A stretch of DNA of 64,000 bases, from contig NZ_JAEKGC010000002.1 of assembly GCF_016405885.1 (NCBI RefSeq), positions 1 to 64,000 of the forward strand, read 5' to 3'. The notes beneath the pieces were generated by a model. It did no database searches. It had not been told where the DNA came from and saw only the letters and a list, made by a program, of their open reading frames with translations. The number at the start of each line of letters is the position of its first letter. Within the stretch, counting starts at the first letter, position 1. Source of the DNA: Arthrobacter sp. MSA 4-2. GTDB lineage: Bacteria > Actinomycetota > Actinomycetes > Actinomycetales > Micrococcaceae. The position numbers and the translations under genes were made by a program. This document shows positions 8,864 to 19,505 of the stretch, piece after piece.

Positions 8864-10026
8864 GCGGACCGGCCGCCGCACCCGGCGCCGGGCCGAAAGA
8901 GCGCCGCCTCGGGGTCTCGCTGGGCCGGATCGCCGGCATTCCGGTCATCCTGACCTGGCCCTGGTTCCTGGTCACGGTGATCATCGCGGTCTTCTTCGGG
9001 CCGAGGGTCGAGGCGAACTTCCCCGGCATCGGCATCGGCGCCTACGTCGTCGCCCTTGGCTATGCCCTGCTCCTTGCCCTGTCGGTGCTGATCCACGAAT
9101 TCGCCCACGCCCTCTCGGCACGGGCGTTCGGCTGGCCCACCCGGCGGATCGTCCTCAACCTGTGGGGCGGGCACACCCAGTTCGAGCACTTCAGCTCCTC
9201 CCCGGGCCGCTCGCTGGCCGTCGCGCTGGCCGGGCCGGCCTCGAACTTCCTCCTGGCCCTGGTGAGCTGGGGCATCATCCTTGTCTCCGGGCAGGGCACC
9301 GTGGTGGACCTGTTGGCCAACACCCTCTTCTGGGCAAACCTGATCCTCGCCGTCTTCAACGTCCTGCCCGGGCTGCCCCTTGACGGCGGCCGGATCGTGG
9401 AGTCCGCCGTCTGGAAGGCCACCGGGAGTCAGGATCGGGGCACCATCGCCGCCGGCTGGACCGGCCGGATCATTGTGCTGCTGTTCGTCGGCCTGGTGCT
9501 CGGTGTCCCGCTGCTCTCCGGCCGCGCACCCCAGTTCACCCTCGTCATCATCAGTGTCCTCGTCGCCACCTTCATGTGGGCCGGGGCCGGCGAGGCCATC
9601 CGGACGGCCCACATCCGGCTGCGGATCCCCGGTCTCACCGCGGGCATGCTCAAGCAGCCCGCCGTCGGTCTCCCGTCCGCGAGCACGGTGAGCGAGCTCC
9701 GCCGACTGGCTGCCGGCCGGCCCGACCTGGCCGCGGTGCTCCTGGATGCCGAGGGACGGCCGGAGTTCGTCGTCGACTTCGGCGCCCTGGCCGATGTTCC
9801 CGAGGAGGCGGCCGGCACCACCCGGGCCAGCACCTCGGTCCGTCCCCTCGCCTCGACGGCCGGAATTGACGAGACCGCCTCCGGGACGGAGCTCCTGAAG
9901 CTCCTTGATTCCTCGGACGGCTTCGAATTCCCCGTCACCAATGCACAGGGCACCGTGACCGGGGTCCTCCACCGGCTGGCCGTCATCGACGCGCTCACCG
10001 GCAAACGCACGCCCGGCTCCGCCTGA
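8860..10026 (+). CDS. Site-2 protease family zinc metalloprotease (M50)
   Basis: A 388-residue membrane protease. The zinc site HEFAH is at residues 79-83 inside a membrane helix, and the second-site motif LDGGR is at 174-178. About six hydrophobic segments span residues 20-245. The C-terminal 140 residues are soluble and resemble a weak pair of CBS-like repeats (around VSELRRLAAGRPD and FEFPVTNAQGTVTGVLHRL), as in M50B proteases of the Rip3/Rv2625c type. Such enzymes cut membrane-bound regulators such as anti-sigma factors; the substrate here is unknown. It overlaps the HAD gene by 4 bp. Confidence 0.9.
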   Translation: MSGPAAAPGAGPKERRLGVSLGRIAGIPVILTWPWFLVTVIIAVFFGPRVEANFPGIGIGAYVVALGYALLLALSVLIHEFAHALSARAFGWPTRRIVLNLWGGHTQFEHFSSSPGRSLAVALAGPASNFLLALVSWGIILVSGQGTVVDLLANTLFWANLILAVFNVLPGLPLDGGRIVESAVWKATGSQDRGTIAAGWTGRIIVLLFVGLVLGVPLLSGRAPQFTLVIISVLVATFMWAGAGEAIRTAHIRLRIPGLTAGMLKQPAVGLPSASTVSELRRLAAGRPDLAAVLLDAEGRPEFVVDFGALADVPEEAAGTTRASTSVRPLASTAGIDETASGTELLKLLDSSDGFEFPVTNAQGTVTGVLHRLAVIDALTGKRTPGSA

Positions 10027-10037
10027 CACAGGCTCAG

Positions 10038-10098
10038 CCTCACATCGACCCCGCCTCACATCGACACCGCCCGACACCGACCCCGCCTGACATTGACC
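10038..10098. repeat. Four imperfect 16-bp tandem repeats
   Basis: Units at 10038-10053, 10054-10069, 10070-10085 and 10086-10098 (last one incomplete) share the form CCTCACATCGACCCCG with one to four changes. They fill the gap between the site-2 protease stop and the ribosome site of trmI (AAAGGA at 10099-10104). Confidence 0.75.
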
Positions 10099-10112
10099 AA
10101 AGGACTTTCTGA

Positions 10113-11219
<1,107 letters not shown>

Positions 11220-11325
11220 GGGGTTCGTGCGCCCGCCACAATTAGGCAACGATGCGGGCATTTGCCGCCGGTCCTGCGCTATGGTCGAACTATAGTTCAA
11301 TGCCGAGTGAAGGTGGCGACACGAT

Positions 11326-13089
11326 ATGTCGGACTCTGAAGACTACGCTTCCCAACCCGACCGGACCGGCCAGCACCACTCCGCCGCAGCTGCGGAGAAC
11401 TCGGTGGTCCAGCGGCAGCTGAATGTGCTGCGGGACAAGCTTCGGTACATCGACAGGCAGCTCGCGACGGCCACGCAGAACAATGCCCGGCTCGTCGGAG
11501 CCCTCGAGGCGGCGCGGACCGAGATCGTGAGGCTGAAGGCGGCCCTCGAAAAGGAGGGCGCAGCGCCCTTCAGCTTCGCCACCGTGATCCAGGTGAACGT
11601 CCAGCAGCCCGCCGAACCGGGGACCACCACCCAGGCCACGGTGCAGGACACTGCGGACATTCTGCAGTCCGGCCGGAAGCTGCGGGTGACGGTGAGCCCG
11701 CTGATCAACGTCCGCCAGCTCTCCCCGGGCCAGGAGGTGCTCCTCAACGAGTCACTGACCATTGTGGCCGCCCTCGGCTACGAGCGGGCCGGGGAGATCG
11801 TGACGGTGAAGGAGCTGCTCGGCAAGGACCGCGCGCTCGTCGTGGGGCGGACCGACGACGAGCGGGTCATCCGGCTCAGCGGGCCGCTGCAGTCCCAGCG
11901 CATCCGCGTCGGCGACGCCCTGGCCGTCGACACGAAGTCGGGGTACGGGCTGGAGAAGGTGGCCCGCAGCGAGGTGGAGAACCTCGTGCTCGAGGAGGTC
12001 CCGGACATCGGCTACGAGGACATCGGCGGGCTTGGGCCGCAGATCGAGCAGATCCGCGACGCCGTCGAGCTGCCCTTCCTCCACCCCGACCTCTACCGCG
12101 AGCACGGGCTGAAGCCACCCAAGGGGATCCTGCTGTACGGGCCTCCCGGCTGCGGCAAGACCCTGATCGCCAAGGCGGTGGCCAGTTCGCTTGCCACCCG
12201 CGCCGCCGAACGCGCCGGCATTGAGCAGGTCCGCAGCTACTTCCTCAACATCAAGGGCCCCGAGCTGCTCGACAAGTATGTGGGGGAGACCGAGCGCCAT
12301 ATCCGGCTGATCTTCGCCCGCGCGCGCGAAAAGGCCTCGGACGGCAGCCCCGTCGTGGTGTTCTTCGACGAGATGGATTCCCTGTTCCGCACCCGCGGCA
12401 CCGGAGTGTCCTCCGACGTCGAGACCACCATCGTCCCGCAGCTGCTCAGCGAGATCGACGGCGTGGAGAAGCTTGAGAACGTCATCGTGATCGGTGCCTC
12501 GAACCGCGAGGACATGATCGATCCGGCGATCCTGCGGCCGGGCCGGCTCGATGTGAAGATCAAGATCCACCGCCCTGACGCCGAGGGGGCGGCCGAGATC
12601 TTCGCGAAGTACATCACCGAGGACCTGCCGCTGCACGCCGACGACCTGGCCGAACACGGCGGGAACGTGGCGGTCACCGTGCAGGAGATGATCCGGCGCA
12701 CCGTCGAGAAGATGTACTCGACCGAGAAGTCGAACGAGTACCTCGAGGTGACCTACGCCAACGGCGATACCGAGATGCTGTACTTCAAGGACTTTAACTC
12801 CGGGGCGGTCATCCAGAACGTCGTCGACCGGGCCAAGAAGTACGCGATCAAGGACCTGCTGCTCGAGGGAAGCAAGGGCCTGCGCATCGAGCACTTCATG
12901 CGTGCGGTCGTCGACGAGTTCCGCGAGCACGAGGACATGCCCAACACCACCAACCCCGACGACTGGGCAAGGATCTCCGGCAAGAAAGGGGAGCGGATCA
13001 CCTACATCCGCACCATCGTCCAGGGCAAGGCCGGGCAGGAACCGGGCAAGGCCATCGAGACGGCGGCAAACACCGGCCAGTATCTATGA
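11326..13089 (+). CDS. arc: Proteasome-associated AAA ATPase (ARC/Mpa)
   Basis: A 587-residue hexameric unfoldase that binds Pup-tagged proteins and feeds them into the 20S core. In order: an N-terminal coiled coil (residues about 25-78) that captures Pup; an OB-domain region (about 85-225); and an AAA module with Walker A GPPGCGKT (272-279, Lys278), Walker [10 protein letters not shown] and arginine-finger region [11 protein letters not shown]. The chain ends in GQYL, the C-terminal motif with penultimate tyrosine that docks on the PrcA ring. GAAGGTGG lies upstream of the ATG. A TATAGT box at 11291-11296 could be a -10 but has no clear -35. The stop overlaps the longest dop frame. Confidence 0.96.
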   Translation: MSDSEDYASQPDRTGQHHSAAAAENSVVQRQLNVLRDKLRYIDRQLATATQNNARLVGALEAARTEIVRLKAALEKEGAAPFSFATVIQVNVQQPAEPGTTTQATVQDTADILQSGRKLRVTVSPLINVRQLSPGQEVLLNESLTIVAALGYERAGEIVTVKELLGKDRALVVGRTDDERVIRLSGPLQSQRIRVGDALAVDTKSGYGLEKVARSEVENLVLEEVPDIGYEDIGGLGPQIEQIRDAVELPFLHPDLYREHGLKPPKGILLYGPPGCGKTLIAKAVASSLATRAAERAGIEQVRSYFLNIKGPELLDKYVGETERHIRLIFARAREKASDGSPVVVFFDEMDSLFRTRGTGVSSDVETTIVPQLLSEIDGVEKLENVIVIGASNREDMIDPAILRPGRLDVKIKIHRPDAEGAAEIFAKYITEDLPLHADDLAEHGGNVAVTVQEMIRRTVEKMYSTEKSNEYLEVTYANGDTEMLYFKDFNSGAVIQNVVDRAKKYAIKDLLLEGSKGLRIEHFMRAVVDEFREHEDMPNTTNPDDWARISGKKGERITYIRTIVQGKAGQEPGKAIETAANTGQYL

Positions 13090-13112
13090 TCCCAACCGGA
13101 GGAGTGGACCGG

Positions 13113-14732
13113 ATGGCCCCCGTCGGGCCGGACTCCACGGGAGAGGTGTCGGTGCACCGGGTCATGGGTACGGAAACCGAATACGGCATCATCGCCCCGG
13201 GACTGCCCGCGGCGAACCCCACGATGCTCTCCTCCCAGGTGGTCAACGCCTACGCCGCGACGCTGCGCGAGGGCCTGGGCAACCTGGCCGGTACGCGGTG
13301 GGACTACACCGACGAAGCGCCCCTGACCGACGCGAGGGGATGGCTCGTTGACCGGGGGTCGGCCCACCCTTCGCAGCTGACGGACGAGCCGCCAGTGCTC
13401 ACGGCCGAGCAGGTGGCGCTGGCCGAGGGCGCCGACCCGCAGGACACCGCGGTGCTGATGAACCTGGTGCTCAACAACGGCGCACGCCTCTACGTGGACC
13501 ATGCGCACCCCGAATACTCGAGCCCGGAGGTGACCAACCCCCTCGACGCCGTCCTGTGGGACCGGGCAGGGGACCGGGTGGCACTGGCGGCCATGGAGCG
13601 CATCGCGGGCACCCCGGGCTTCTCACCCGTCCATCTGTATAAGAACAACACCGACAACAAGGGCGTCTCCTACGGGTCCCACGAGAACTACCTCGTGCCC
13701 CGCAGCGTCCCCTTTGGGAATCTGGCCGCCGCGCTGATCCCCTTCTTCGTCTCCCGGCAGGTGCTGTGCGGGGCGGGCCGGGTCGGCATCGGCGCCACCC
13801 ACCAGCGGCCCGGCTTCCAGGTCAGCCAGCGGGCCGACTTCTTCGAGAACGAGATCGGGCTGGAGACCACGGTGCGCCGGCCCATCATCAACACCCGCGA
13901 CGAACCCCACGCGGTGGCGGAGAAGTACCGGCGGCTCCATGTGATCATCGGCGACGCGAACCTCAACGAGGTGTCGAACTACCTGAAGCTGGGCACCACC
14001 TCCCTGGTGCTCTCCCTCATCGAACGGGATCTGTGCCCGGTGCCCGAACTCGCCGAGCCCGTCCACGCCCTCCAGGACATCAGCCACGACCCGTCGCTGC
14101 AAAGCACGGTGCGGCTCGCCGACGGCCGCCAGGTCACGGCGCTGGATCTCCAGGAGATGTACCACGGCGCCGCCGCCGCGGCCTGCGCCGGCGGCGCCGA
14201 CGCACAGACCCAGGACGTGCTGGACCGGTGGGGGACGCTGATCGAGGTGCTCCGGCGCGACCCGATGGACGCCGCGGCCTCCATCGACTGGGTCGCGAAG
14301 CTGAAGATCCTGCAGGCCTACCGCGACCGCGACTCGGTCGGCTGGGACAATCACCGGCTCGCCCTGGTCGACCTCCAGTACGCCGACCTGCGGCCCAGCA
14401 AGGGGATTTACCACCGGCTGGCCCAGCGCGGGCAGGTCGAGCTGCTGGTCACCCCGGCGCAGGTGGAGCGTGCGGTCGCCGAGCCGCCGCGGGACACACG
14501 CGCCTACTTCCGGGGCAAGTGCATCGCCAACTTCCCCGCGGAGGTGGTCGGGGCCAGCTGGGACTCGATCATCTTCGAAGTTCCCTCGCAAAACCGGCTC
14601 CAACGGGTGCAGACACGGGAGCCGCTGCGCGGCACCGCGCAGCTCACCGAGAGGCTTTTTCAGGAATCCGCCACCGCCGAAGACTTCCTCACCCGATTGT
14701 TGAGCGGGCCGGAACAGCGCGTGGCACCATAG
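13113..14732 (+). CDS. dop: Pup deamidase/depupylase
   Basis: A carboxylate-amine-ligase-fold enzyme (539 residues from this start) that converts the C-terminal Gln of Pup to Glu and also removes Pup from substrates. It begins VMGTETEYGI, the nucleotide and metal site. It has the Dop-specific insertion (about residues 40-95) absent from PafA, then LYVDHAHPEYSSPE with the catalytic Asp, [18 protein letters not shown] and [15 protein letters not shown] 13113 is favoured because GGAGGAG ends about 9 nt before it; ATG 13086, overlapping the arc stop, is an alternative adding nine residues. The Pup substrate is encoded next. Confidence 0.95.
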   Translation: MAPVGPDSTGEVSVHRVMGTETEYGIIAPGLPAANPTMLSSQVVNAYAATLREGLGNLAGTRWDYTDEAPLTDARGWLVDRGSAHPSQLTDEPPVLTAEQVALAEGADPQDTAVLMNLVLNNGARLYVDHAHPEYSSPEVTNPLDAVLWDRAGDRVALAAMERIAGTPGFSPVHLYKNNTDNKGVSYGSHENYLVPRSVPFGNLAAALIPFFVSRQVLCGAGRVGIGATHQRPGFQVSQRADFFENEIGLETTVRRPIINTRDEPHAVAEKYRRLHVIIGDANLNEVSNYLKLGTTSLVLSLIERDLCPVPELAEPVHALQDISHDPSLQSTVRLADGRQVTALDLQEMYHGAAAAACAGGADAQTQDVLDRWGTLIEVLRRDPMDAAASIDWVAKLKILQAYRDRDSVGWDNHRLALVDLQYADLRPSKGIYHRLAQRGQVELLVTPAQVERAVAEPPRDTRAYFRGKCIANFPAEVVGASWDSIIFEVPSQNRLQRVQTREPLRGTAQLTERLFQESATAEDFLTRLLSGPEQRVAP

Positions 14733-14765
14733 AAGCAGCAGAACCGAAACCGAAGGGTGCTCATC

Positions 14766-14969
14766 ATGGCAACACAGGATCACAAGGCCACAGGCGCACG
14801 CACCGAGGAGCAGGAAGACACCCCGGCAGAGCCTCCCGCCGCTCCGGCCTCCGCCTCGGACACCGCAGAAACCCAGGGCGTCGACGACCTGCTTGACGAA
14901 ATTGACGGCGTGCTTGAGTCCAACGCCGAAGAGTTCGTCAGGGGCTTCGTCCAGAAGGGTGGGCAGTAA
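14766..14969 (+). CDS. pup: Prokaryotic ubiquitin-like protein Pup
   Basis: A 67-residue, mostly disordered acidic protein that is ligated to lysines as a degradation tag. The N-terminal half is rich in Glu, Pro and Ala; the C-terminal half is the helix-forming, ARC-binding region ([14 protein letters not shown], then [11 protein letters not shown]). It ends in Gly-Gly-Gln, so Dop must deamidate the Gln to Glu before PafA can use it. ATG 14766 follows GAAGGG (14752-14757) at a good distance; an in-frame GTG at 14757 overlaps that ribosome site and is unlikely. prcB starts 5 bp after the stop. Confidence 0.96.
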   Translation: MATQDHKATGARTEEQEDTPAEPPAAPASASDTAETQGVDDLLDEIDGVLESNAEEFVRGFVQKGGQ

Positions 14970-14974
14970 GGGAA

Positions 14975-15799
14975 ATGATGCCGGAAGAAGCTGCAGCAGC
15001 GGTCGCCCGGGCGGCATCGACGTCGTTCTCGGACCATCTGGGGCGCCATCACCCCGACCTGCTGGCTTCGCGCAGCCGCGTTGACTTCCCGGCCCAGGGC
15101 GCCGGCCGGGCCCTCGCCCCGCACGCAACGACGATCGTGTCGCTGACCTTCGCCGGTGGAGTGCTGATGGCGGGAGACCGCCGCGCCACCATGGGCAACG
15201 TCATCGCCAGCCGGCACATCGAGAAGGTCTTCCCGGCCGACATGTTCTCGGTGCTCGGCATCGCCGGCACCGCCGGAATCGCCCTCGACCTGACGCGCCT
15301 GTTCCAGGTCGAACTCGAGCACTACGAGAAGATCGAAGGCACCCGCATGAGCCTTGACGGGAAGGCCAACCGGCTGGCCGCCATGGTCCGGCAGAACCTT
15401 CCGATGGCGCTGCAGGGGCTCGCCGTGGTGCCCCTCTTCGCCGGCTACGACACCAGCCGCCATGAAGGGCGGCTCTTCTCCTTCGACGTCACCGGTGGGC
15501 GGTATGAGGAACAGGAGCACCACAGCGTGGGCTCGGGATCGGCGTTTGCCCGCGGATCGCTGAAAAAACTGTGGAAGCCGAACCTCGACGAAGCCTCAGC
15601 GGTGCAGGTGGCGGTCGAGGCCCTGTACGACGCCGCCGACGACGACTCGGCCACCGGCGGGCCCGACGTCGTCCGCGAGCTCTGGCCGGTCGTGTACACC
15701 GTCAACAGCGCGGGCACGCGGCGGATCCCGGACCGGGAACTTGAGACGACGGCGCGGAATGTCATCGCAAGCCGCTCCATTGCAGGACGGGAGGCCTAG
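14975..15799 (+). CDS. prcB: Proteasome beta subunit precursor
   Basis: A 274-residue precursor of the catalytic 20S subunit. A propeptide of 51 residues precedes the N-terminal nucleophile: the mature chain should begin at Thr52 in [11 protein letters not shown]. Also visible are the family residues of [18 protein letters not shown] and [18 protein letters not shown]. Odd feature: the residue before Thr1 is Ala (PHATTIV), where proteasome beta propeptides normally end in Gly. ATGs at 14975 and 14978 are both possible. The ribosome site is AAGGGA. It lies between pup and prcA (3-bp gap). Confidence 0.96.
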   Translation: MMPEEAAAAVARAASTSFSDHLGRHHPDLLASRSRVDFPAQGAGRALAPHATTIVSLTFAGGVLMAGDRRATMGNVIASRHIEKVFPADMFSVLGIAGTAGIALDLTRLFQVELEHYEKIEGTRMSLDGKANRLAAMVRQNLPMALQGLAVVPLFAGYDTSRHEGRLFSFDVTGGRYEEQEHHSVGSGSAFARGSLKKLWKPNLDEASAVQVAVEALYDAADDDSATGGPDVVRELWPVVYTVNSAGTRRIPDRELETTARNVIASRSIAGREA

Positions 15800-15802
15800 A
15801 CC

Positions 15803-16528
15803 ATGACCCAGCAGTTCTACGTATCGCCCGAGCAGCTCATGCGGGACCGCGCCGACTTCGCGCGGAAGGGGATCGGCCGCGGCCGCTCGGTCATCGTGCT
15901 CAGCTGCCGCGACGGCATCGCCCTGGTCGCCGAGAACCCGTCGCCGTCGCTGCACAAGCTCGGTGAGATCTACGACCGCATCGCCTTCGCCGCCGTGGGG
16001 AAGTACAACGAGTTCGAGAGCCTGAGGCAGGCCGGCATCCGCTACGCCGACGTCCGGGGCTACTCGTACGACCGCGAAGACGTCACCGCCCGCGGCTTGG
16101 CCAGCGTGTACGCCCAGAGCCTGGGCGCGGTCTTCACCGCCGAGAGCAAGCCGTTCGAGGTCGAACTGGTGGTCGCCGAGGTGGGGGAGCAGCCCGCCAC
16201 GGACCACCTGTACCGCCTCACCTTCGACGGCTCGATCGCCGACGAGAAGGGGTTCGTGGTGATGGGCGGCGCAGCGGAGGCCGTGGTGGAGGTGCTGCGC
16301 AGCAGCTTCTCCGAGGACCTCGACTTCCCGGAGGCCGTGCGCGCCGCGGTGCACTCGCTGCGGCAGGACGGCTCCACGGGTGCCGGCCCCCAGCTGGGGC
16401 CGGAATCGCTTGAAGTGGCGGTGCTCGACCGCGACCCGGAGGTGGCCCGTGGCACCCACCGGGCGTTCCGGCGCATCGGCATCCCTGAACTCGAAACCAT
16501 GCTCACCTCTCGGGAAAGCCCTGTCTAA
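15803..16528 (+). CDS. prcA: Proteasome alpha subunit
   Basis: A 241-residue structural subunit of the 20S core; seven copies form each outer ring and gate the chamber, and ARC docks there. The N-terminus [20 protein letters not shown] is the gate and H0-helix region, followed by [21 protein letters not shown] and [11 protein letters not shown]. There is no propeptide and no catalytic Thr, as expected. Its stop overlaps the pafA start by one base (TAATG), so the two are translationally coupled. Confidence 0.96.
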   Translation: MTQQFYVSPEQLMRDRADFARKGIGRGRSVIVLSCRDGIALVAENPSPSLHKLGEIYDRIAFAAVGKYNEFESLRQAGIRYADVRGYSYDREDVTARGLASVYAQSLGAVFTAESKPFEVELVVAEVGEQPATDHLYRLTFDGSIADEKGFVVMGGAAEAVVEVLRSSFSEDLDFPEAVRAAVHSLRQDGSTGAGPQLGPESLEVAVLDRDPEVARGTHRAFRRIGIPELETMLTSRESPV

Positions 16529-17889
16529 TGGACCGGCGTATCTTCGGAATCGAAACTGAGTTCGGCATCTCCTACTCGGGGCCCAACTCCCGGCCCCTCT
16601 CGCCCGAGGAGGTGGCCAGGTATCTCTTCCGCAAGGTCGTCAGCTGGGGGCGGTCCTCCAATGTGTTCCTGACCAACGGTTCACGGCTCTACCTCGACGT
16701 CGGCTCGCACCCGGAGTACGCGACGGCCGAATGCGACGACCTGGCGCAACTGATCGCCCAGGACCGCGCCGGCGAGCTGATTCTCGAGGACCTCGTGGTC
16801 GAGGCCCAGCGCAAGCTGAGCCAGGAGGGCTACAACGGCAATATCTACCTGTTCAAGAACAACACCGATTCGGCCGGGAACTCCTACGGCAGCCACGAGA
16901 ACTACCTCATTCCGCGCAAGCTGGAGTTCGGCCGGCTCGCCGACATCCTCATCCCGTTCCTCGTGACGCGGCAGCTCCTTGTCGGCGCCGGCAAGGTGCT
17001 CAAGACGCAGAACGGCTCCCTGTACGCGTTCTCGCAGCGCGCCGACCACCTGTGGGAGGGCATCTCCTCGGCCACCACCCGGTCCCGGCCCATTATCAAC
17101 ACCCGCGACGAACCGCACGCCGACGCCGAATTCTTCCGCCGGCTCCACATCATCGCCGGGGACTCAAACATGTCCGAGACGACGACCCGCCTGAAGATCG
17201 GCTCGGTGGACCTGATCCTGCGCATGGTCGAGGCCGGGGCGATGATGCGTGACTTCCGCCTCGAGAACCCGATCCGCAGCATCCGGGAGATCTCCCACGA
17301 CCTCTCGGGCCGGCAGCTGCTGAAGCTCGCCAACGGGCGTTCCATCACCGCCCTGGACATGCAGCGGGAGTACCTCGCCCGGGCCCGGGCCTTCGTCGAC
17401 ACGAACGGTGCGCACCACGCGCACGTCCCGGCGGTGCTGAGCCTGTGGGAGCGCACCCTCGACGCGATCGAGACGGGGGACACCTCGGCGATCGACCGGG
17501 AGGTGGACTGGGCGATCAAGAAGAAGCTCGTCGACCGGTACATGGAGCGCAACGGGGTCGAACTCGACTCCGCCCGGGTGTCGCAGCTCGATCTGACCTA
17601 CCACGACATCTCCCGCAGCCGGGGCCTGTTCTTCCTGCTCCAGGCCCGGGGGGAGGCGCTGCGGGTGGTCGACGACGTCGTCGTCAAGGAAGCCGTCGAT
17701 ACCCCGCCGCAGACCACCCGGGCGCGGCTCCGGGGGGAGTTCGTGCGGCGGGCCAAGGAAGCCAACCGCGATTACACCGTGGACTGGGTCCACCTGAAAC
17801 TCAACGACCGGGCCCAGCAGACCATCCTCTGCAAGGACCCCTTTCGATCGGTCGATGAGCGCGTCGAAGCCCTCCTCGAGCACCTCTGA
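16528..17889 (+). CDS. pafA: Pup--protein ligase
   Basis: A 453-residue enzyme that phosphorylates the C-terminal Glu of Pup with ATP and transfers Pup to substrate lysines. It starts [14 protein letters not shown] (Glu9 in the Mg-ATP site), then [18 protein letters not shown] with the catalytic-base Asp57, [33 protein letters not shown] and the C-terminal [10 protein letters not shown] and [12 protein letters not shown] that bind Pup. It lacks the Dop-type insertion. It is about a quarter identical in visible motifs to dop, with which it shares an origin. It is the last gene of the tightly packed pup-prcB-prcA-pafA set. Confidence 0.96.
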   Translation: MDRRIFGIETEFGISYSGPNSRPLSPEEVARYLFRKVVSWGRSSNVFLTNGSRLYLDVGSHPEYATAECDDLAQLIAQDRAGELILEDLVVEAQRKLSQEGYNGNIYLFKNNTDSAGNSYGSHENYLIPRKLEFGRLADILIPFLVTRQLLVGAGKVLKTQNGSLYAFSQRADHLWEGISSATTRSRPIINTRDEPHADAEFFRRLHIIAGDSNMSETTTRLKIGSVDLILRMVEAGAMMRDFRLENPIRSIREISHDLSGRQLLKLANGRSITALDMQREYLARARAFVDTNGAHHAHVPAVLSLWERTLDAIETGDTSAIDREVDWAIKKKLVDRYMERNGVELDSARVSQLDLTYHDISRSRGLFFLLQARGEALRVVDDVVVKEAVDTPPQTTRARLRGEFVRRAKEANRDYTVDWVHLKLNDRAQQTILCKDPFRSVDERVEALLEHL

Positions 17890-18016
17890 ACACACCGGCG
17901 GGCACCGCGGGGTATGGAACGGGGGAGAAAACGCCGCCCGGAAACCGTTAGGCTTGAAGATGCCCGTCCGGATGGGCGCTGCCTGAACTACCGACAACTC
18001 CTGCGAAAGAAGTTCT

Positions 18017-18955
18017 GTGCGACGGATACTTTTGTTCCTCCTGCCCCTGCTGCTCGCGCTCACCGCATGCGGCGGCGCGTCGACCGGGAAGTCGGCCGGT
18101 GACGCCGACGTCTTCGAGTCGGTCACCGTCAGCGGCGGCAGTGACAAGAAGGCCCCCAAGGTCGAGTTCGACACACCCCTGAAGGTCACCGCTCCCGCCG
18201 TGAAGACCCTCGTCGAGGGTGACGGCAAGGCCATCAAGGCGGGCCAGCAGATCACCTTCAACGCCGCGTTCTTCAATGCCGAGGACGGCAGCAAGCTCGG
18301 TGACACCTACGAGGGCGGCCAGCCCCAGCCGCTGCCCGTTGACGACACGCTCAAGGAGCAGGACGCCGAACTGTACGAAGTCCTGGTCGGCACGAAGGTC
18401 GGAGCCCAGGTCGGGTACACCCGGCCGATCGAGGAACCTGCCGAAGGCCAGGAGGCCACTCCGCAGCAGCTGGTGGTCCTGAAGATCATTTCCGCCAAGG
18501 ACCCCGCCCCGGAGCCCAAGATCCTGTCTCCCGAGGACGTCAGCAAGCTCGACGACGAGGGCAAGCTGCCCACGTTCAAGTTCGCCAAGGACGGCGCGCC
18601 CGAGGTCACCATCCCCGACAACGAGCCGTCCAAGGACCTCGTGGTGAAGGTCCTCAAGGAGGGCGACGGCGAGGTCGTCGCCGAGTCCGACACGATCACC
18701 GCCAACTACAGCGGCTGGCGCTGGGAGGACGGCGAGCAGTTCGACTCGAGCTTCGAGCGCGGCGAGCCCGCCGAGTTCCCGCTGACCGGCGTCATCGAGG
18801 GCTGGACCAAGGGCCTCGCCGGCCAGAAGGTCGGCTCGCAGGTCCTGCTGGTCATCCCCGGCGCCTGGGGCTACGGCGACCCGGCACCCGAGGGCCGCCC
18901 CTCCGGCACGCTCGTGTTCTTCGTGGAGATCACCGGCAAGGCCGCCGCCAAGTAA
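18017..18955 (+). CDS. FKBP-type peptidyl-prolyl isomerase lipoprotein
   Basis: A 312-residue exported lipoprotein. The signal peptide MRRILLFLLPLLLALTACG has a lipobox (L-T-A-C, Cys at about 17). After a first region without a complete FKBP signature, the C-terminal FKBP domain (about 205-312) has VVAESDTITANYSGW, EQFDSSFERGEP and FPLTGVIEGWTKGLAGQKVGS, typical of PPIases that help fold exported proteins. GTG start at 18017 has AAAGAAG upstream. A TAGGCT box (17949-17954) with a nine-codon mini-frame (17960-17986) lies in its leader. A cytosolic-type FKBP follows 39 bp on. Confidence 0.9.
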   Translation: MRRILLFLLPLLLALTACGGASTGKSAGDADVFESVTVSGGSDKKAPKVEFDTPLKVTAPAVKTLVEGDGKAIKAGQQITFNAAFFNAEDGSKLGDTYEGGQPQPLPVDDTLKEQDAELYEVLVGTKVGAQVGYTRPIEEPAEGQEATPQQLVVLKIISAKDPAPEPKILSPEDVSKLDDEGKLPTFKFAKDGAPEVTIPDNEPSKDLVVKVLKEGDGEVVAESDTITANYSGWRWEDGEQFDSSFERGEPAEFPLTGVIEGWTKGLAGQKVGSQVLLVIPGAWGYGDPAPEGRPSGTLVFFVEITGKAAAK

Positions 18956-18994
18956 CCGCACCACCCGAACACCCCCACCCCGCGAAGGAGAACC

Positions 18995-19390
18995 ATGTCA
19001 TTTGGACAGCGCGAATTCGACCGGTCCAAGCCGGAGATCGACTTCCCCAGCCACGGCGCACCCACCGAACTCGTCATCGAAGACCTCATCGAAGGCAACG
19101 GCAAGGCGGCCACGGCCGGGGACACCGTCTCCACCCACTACGTCGGCGTCGCATTCTCCACCGGCGAGGAGTTCGACGCGTCCTGGAACCGCGGTGCACC
19201 GCTCGACTTCAAGGTCGGCGTCGGCCAGGTCATCCAGGGCTGGGACCAGGGCCTGCTCGGCATGAGGGTCGGCGGCCGCCGCCGGCTTGAGATCCCCTCC
19301 GAGCTTGCCTACGGCGCCCGCGGCGCCGGCTCGGCGATCGGCCCGAACGAATCCCTGATCTTCGTCGTCGACCTGCTCGACGTGCGCTGA
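18995..19390 (+). CDS. FKBP-type peptidyl-prolyl cis-trans isomerase
   Basis: A 131-residue single-domain FKBP without a signal peptide, so presumably cytosolic. The whole fold is visible: ELVIEDLIEGNGKAA, DTVSTHYVGV, GEEFDASWNRGAPLDFKVG, VIQGWDQGLLGMRVGGRRRLEIP and AYGARGAGSAIGPNESLIFVVDLLDV. Aromatic and Asp residues of the active pocket (Tyr, Asp, Trp, Phe) are kept. GAAGGAG precedes the ATG. It follows the FKBP lipoprotein gene, probably in the same transcript. Confidence 0.93.
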   Translation: MSFGQREFDRSKPEIDFPSHGAPTELVIEDLIEGNGKAATAGDTVSTHYVGVAFSTGEEFDASWNRGAPLDFKVGVGQVIQGWDQGLLGMRVGGRRRLEIPSELAYGARGAGSAIGPNESLIFVVDLLDVR

Positions 19391-19505
19391 GCCTCACCAC
19401 CTACGGCAGCTGCCGCCCCGCGCCCCGGCGCCGGGCGGCAGTGCTGTTTCCGGGCAGGGAACGGGCTGGTCCGGCGGCGGTTCGGAGGCAGGTAAGGTAA
19501 CTCCC

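Noticed and set aside
10038-10098. Possible CRISPR array
   Set aside because: Units are contiguous, diverged and without spacers, and no cas genes are near.
11291-11296. TATAGT as the main promoter of the arc-dop-pup cluster
   Set aside because: No -35 at a usable distance; kept only as a remark under arc.
14757-14969. Longer pup frame from GTG 14757
   Set aside because: That GTG overlaps the ribosome site GAAGGG of ATG 14766.
14766-14969. Pup ending in Gln as a novelty
   Set aside because: Gln-ending Pup is common in actinobacteria with Dop, which is encoded next to it.
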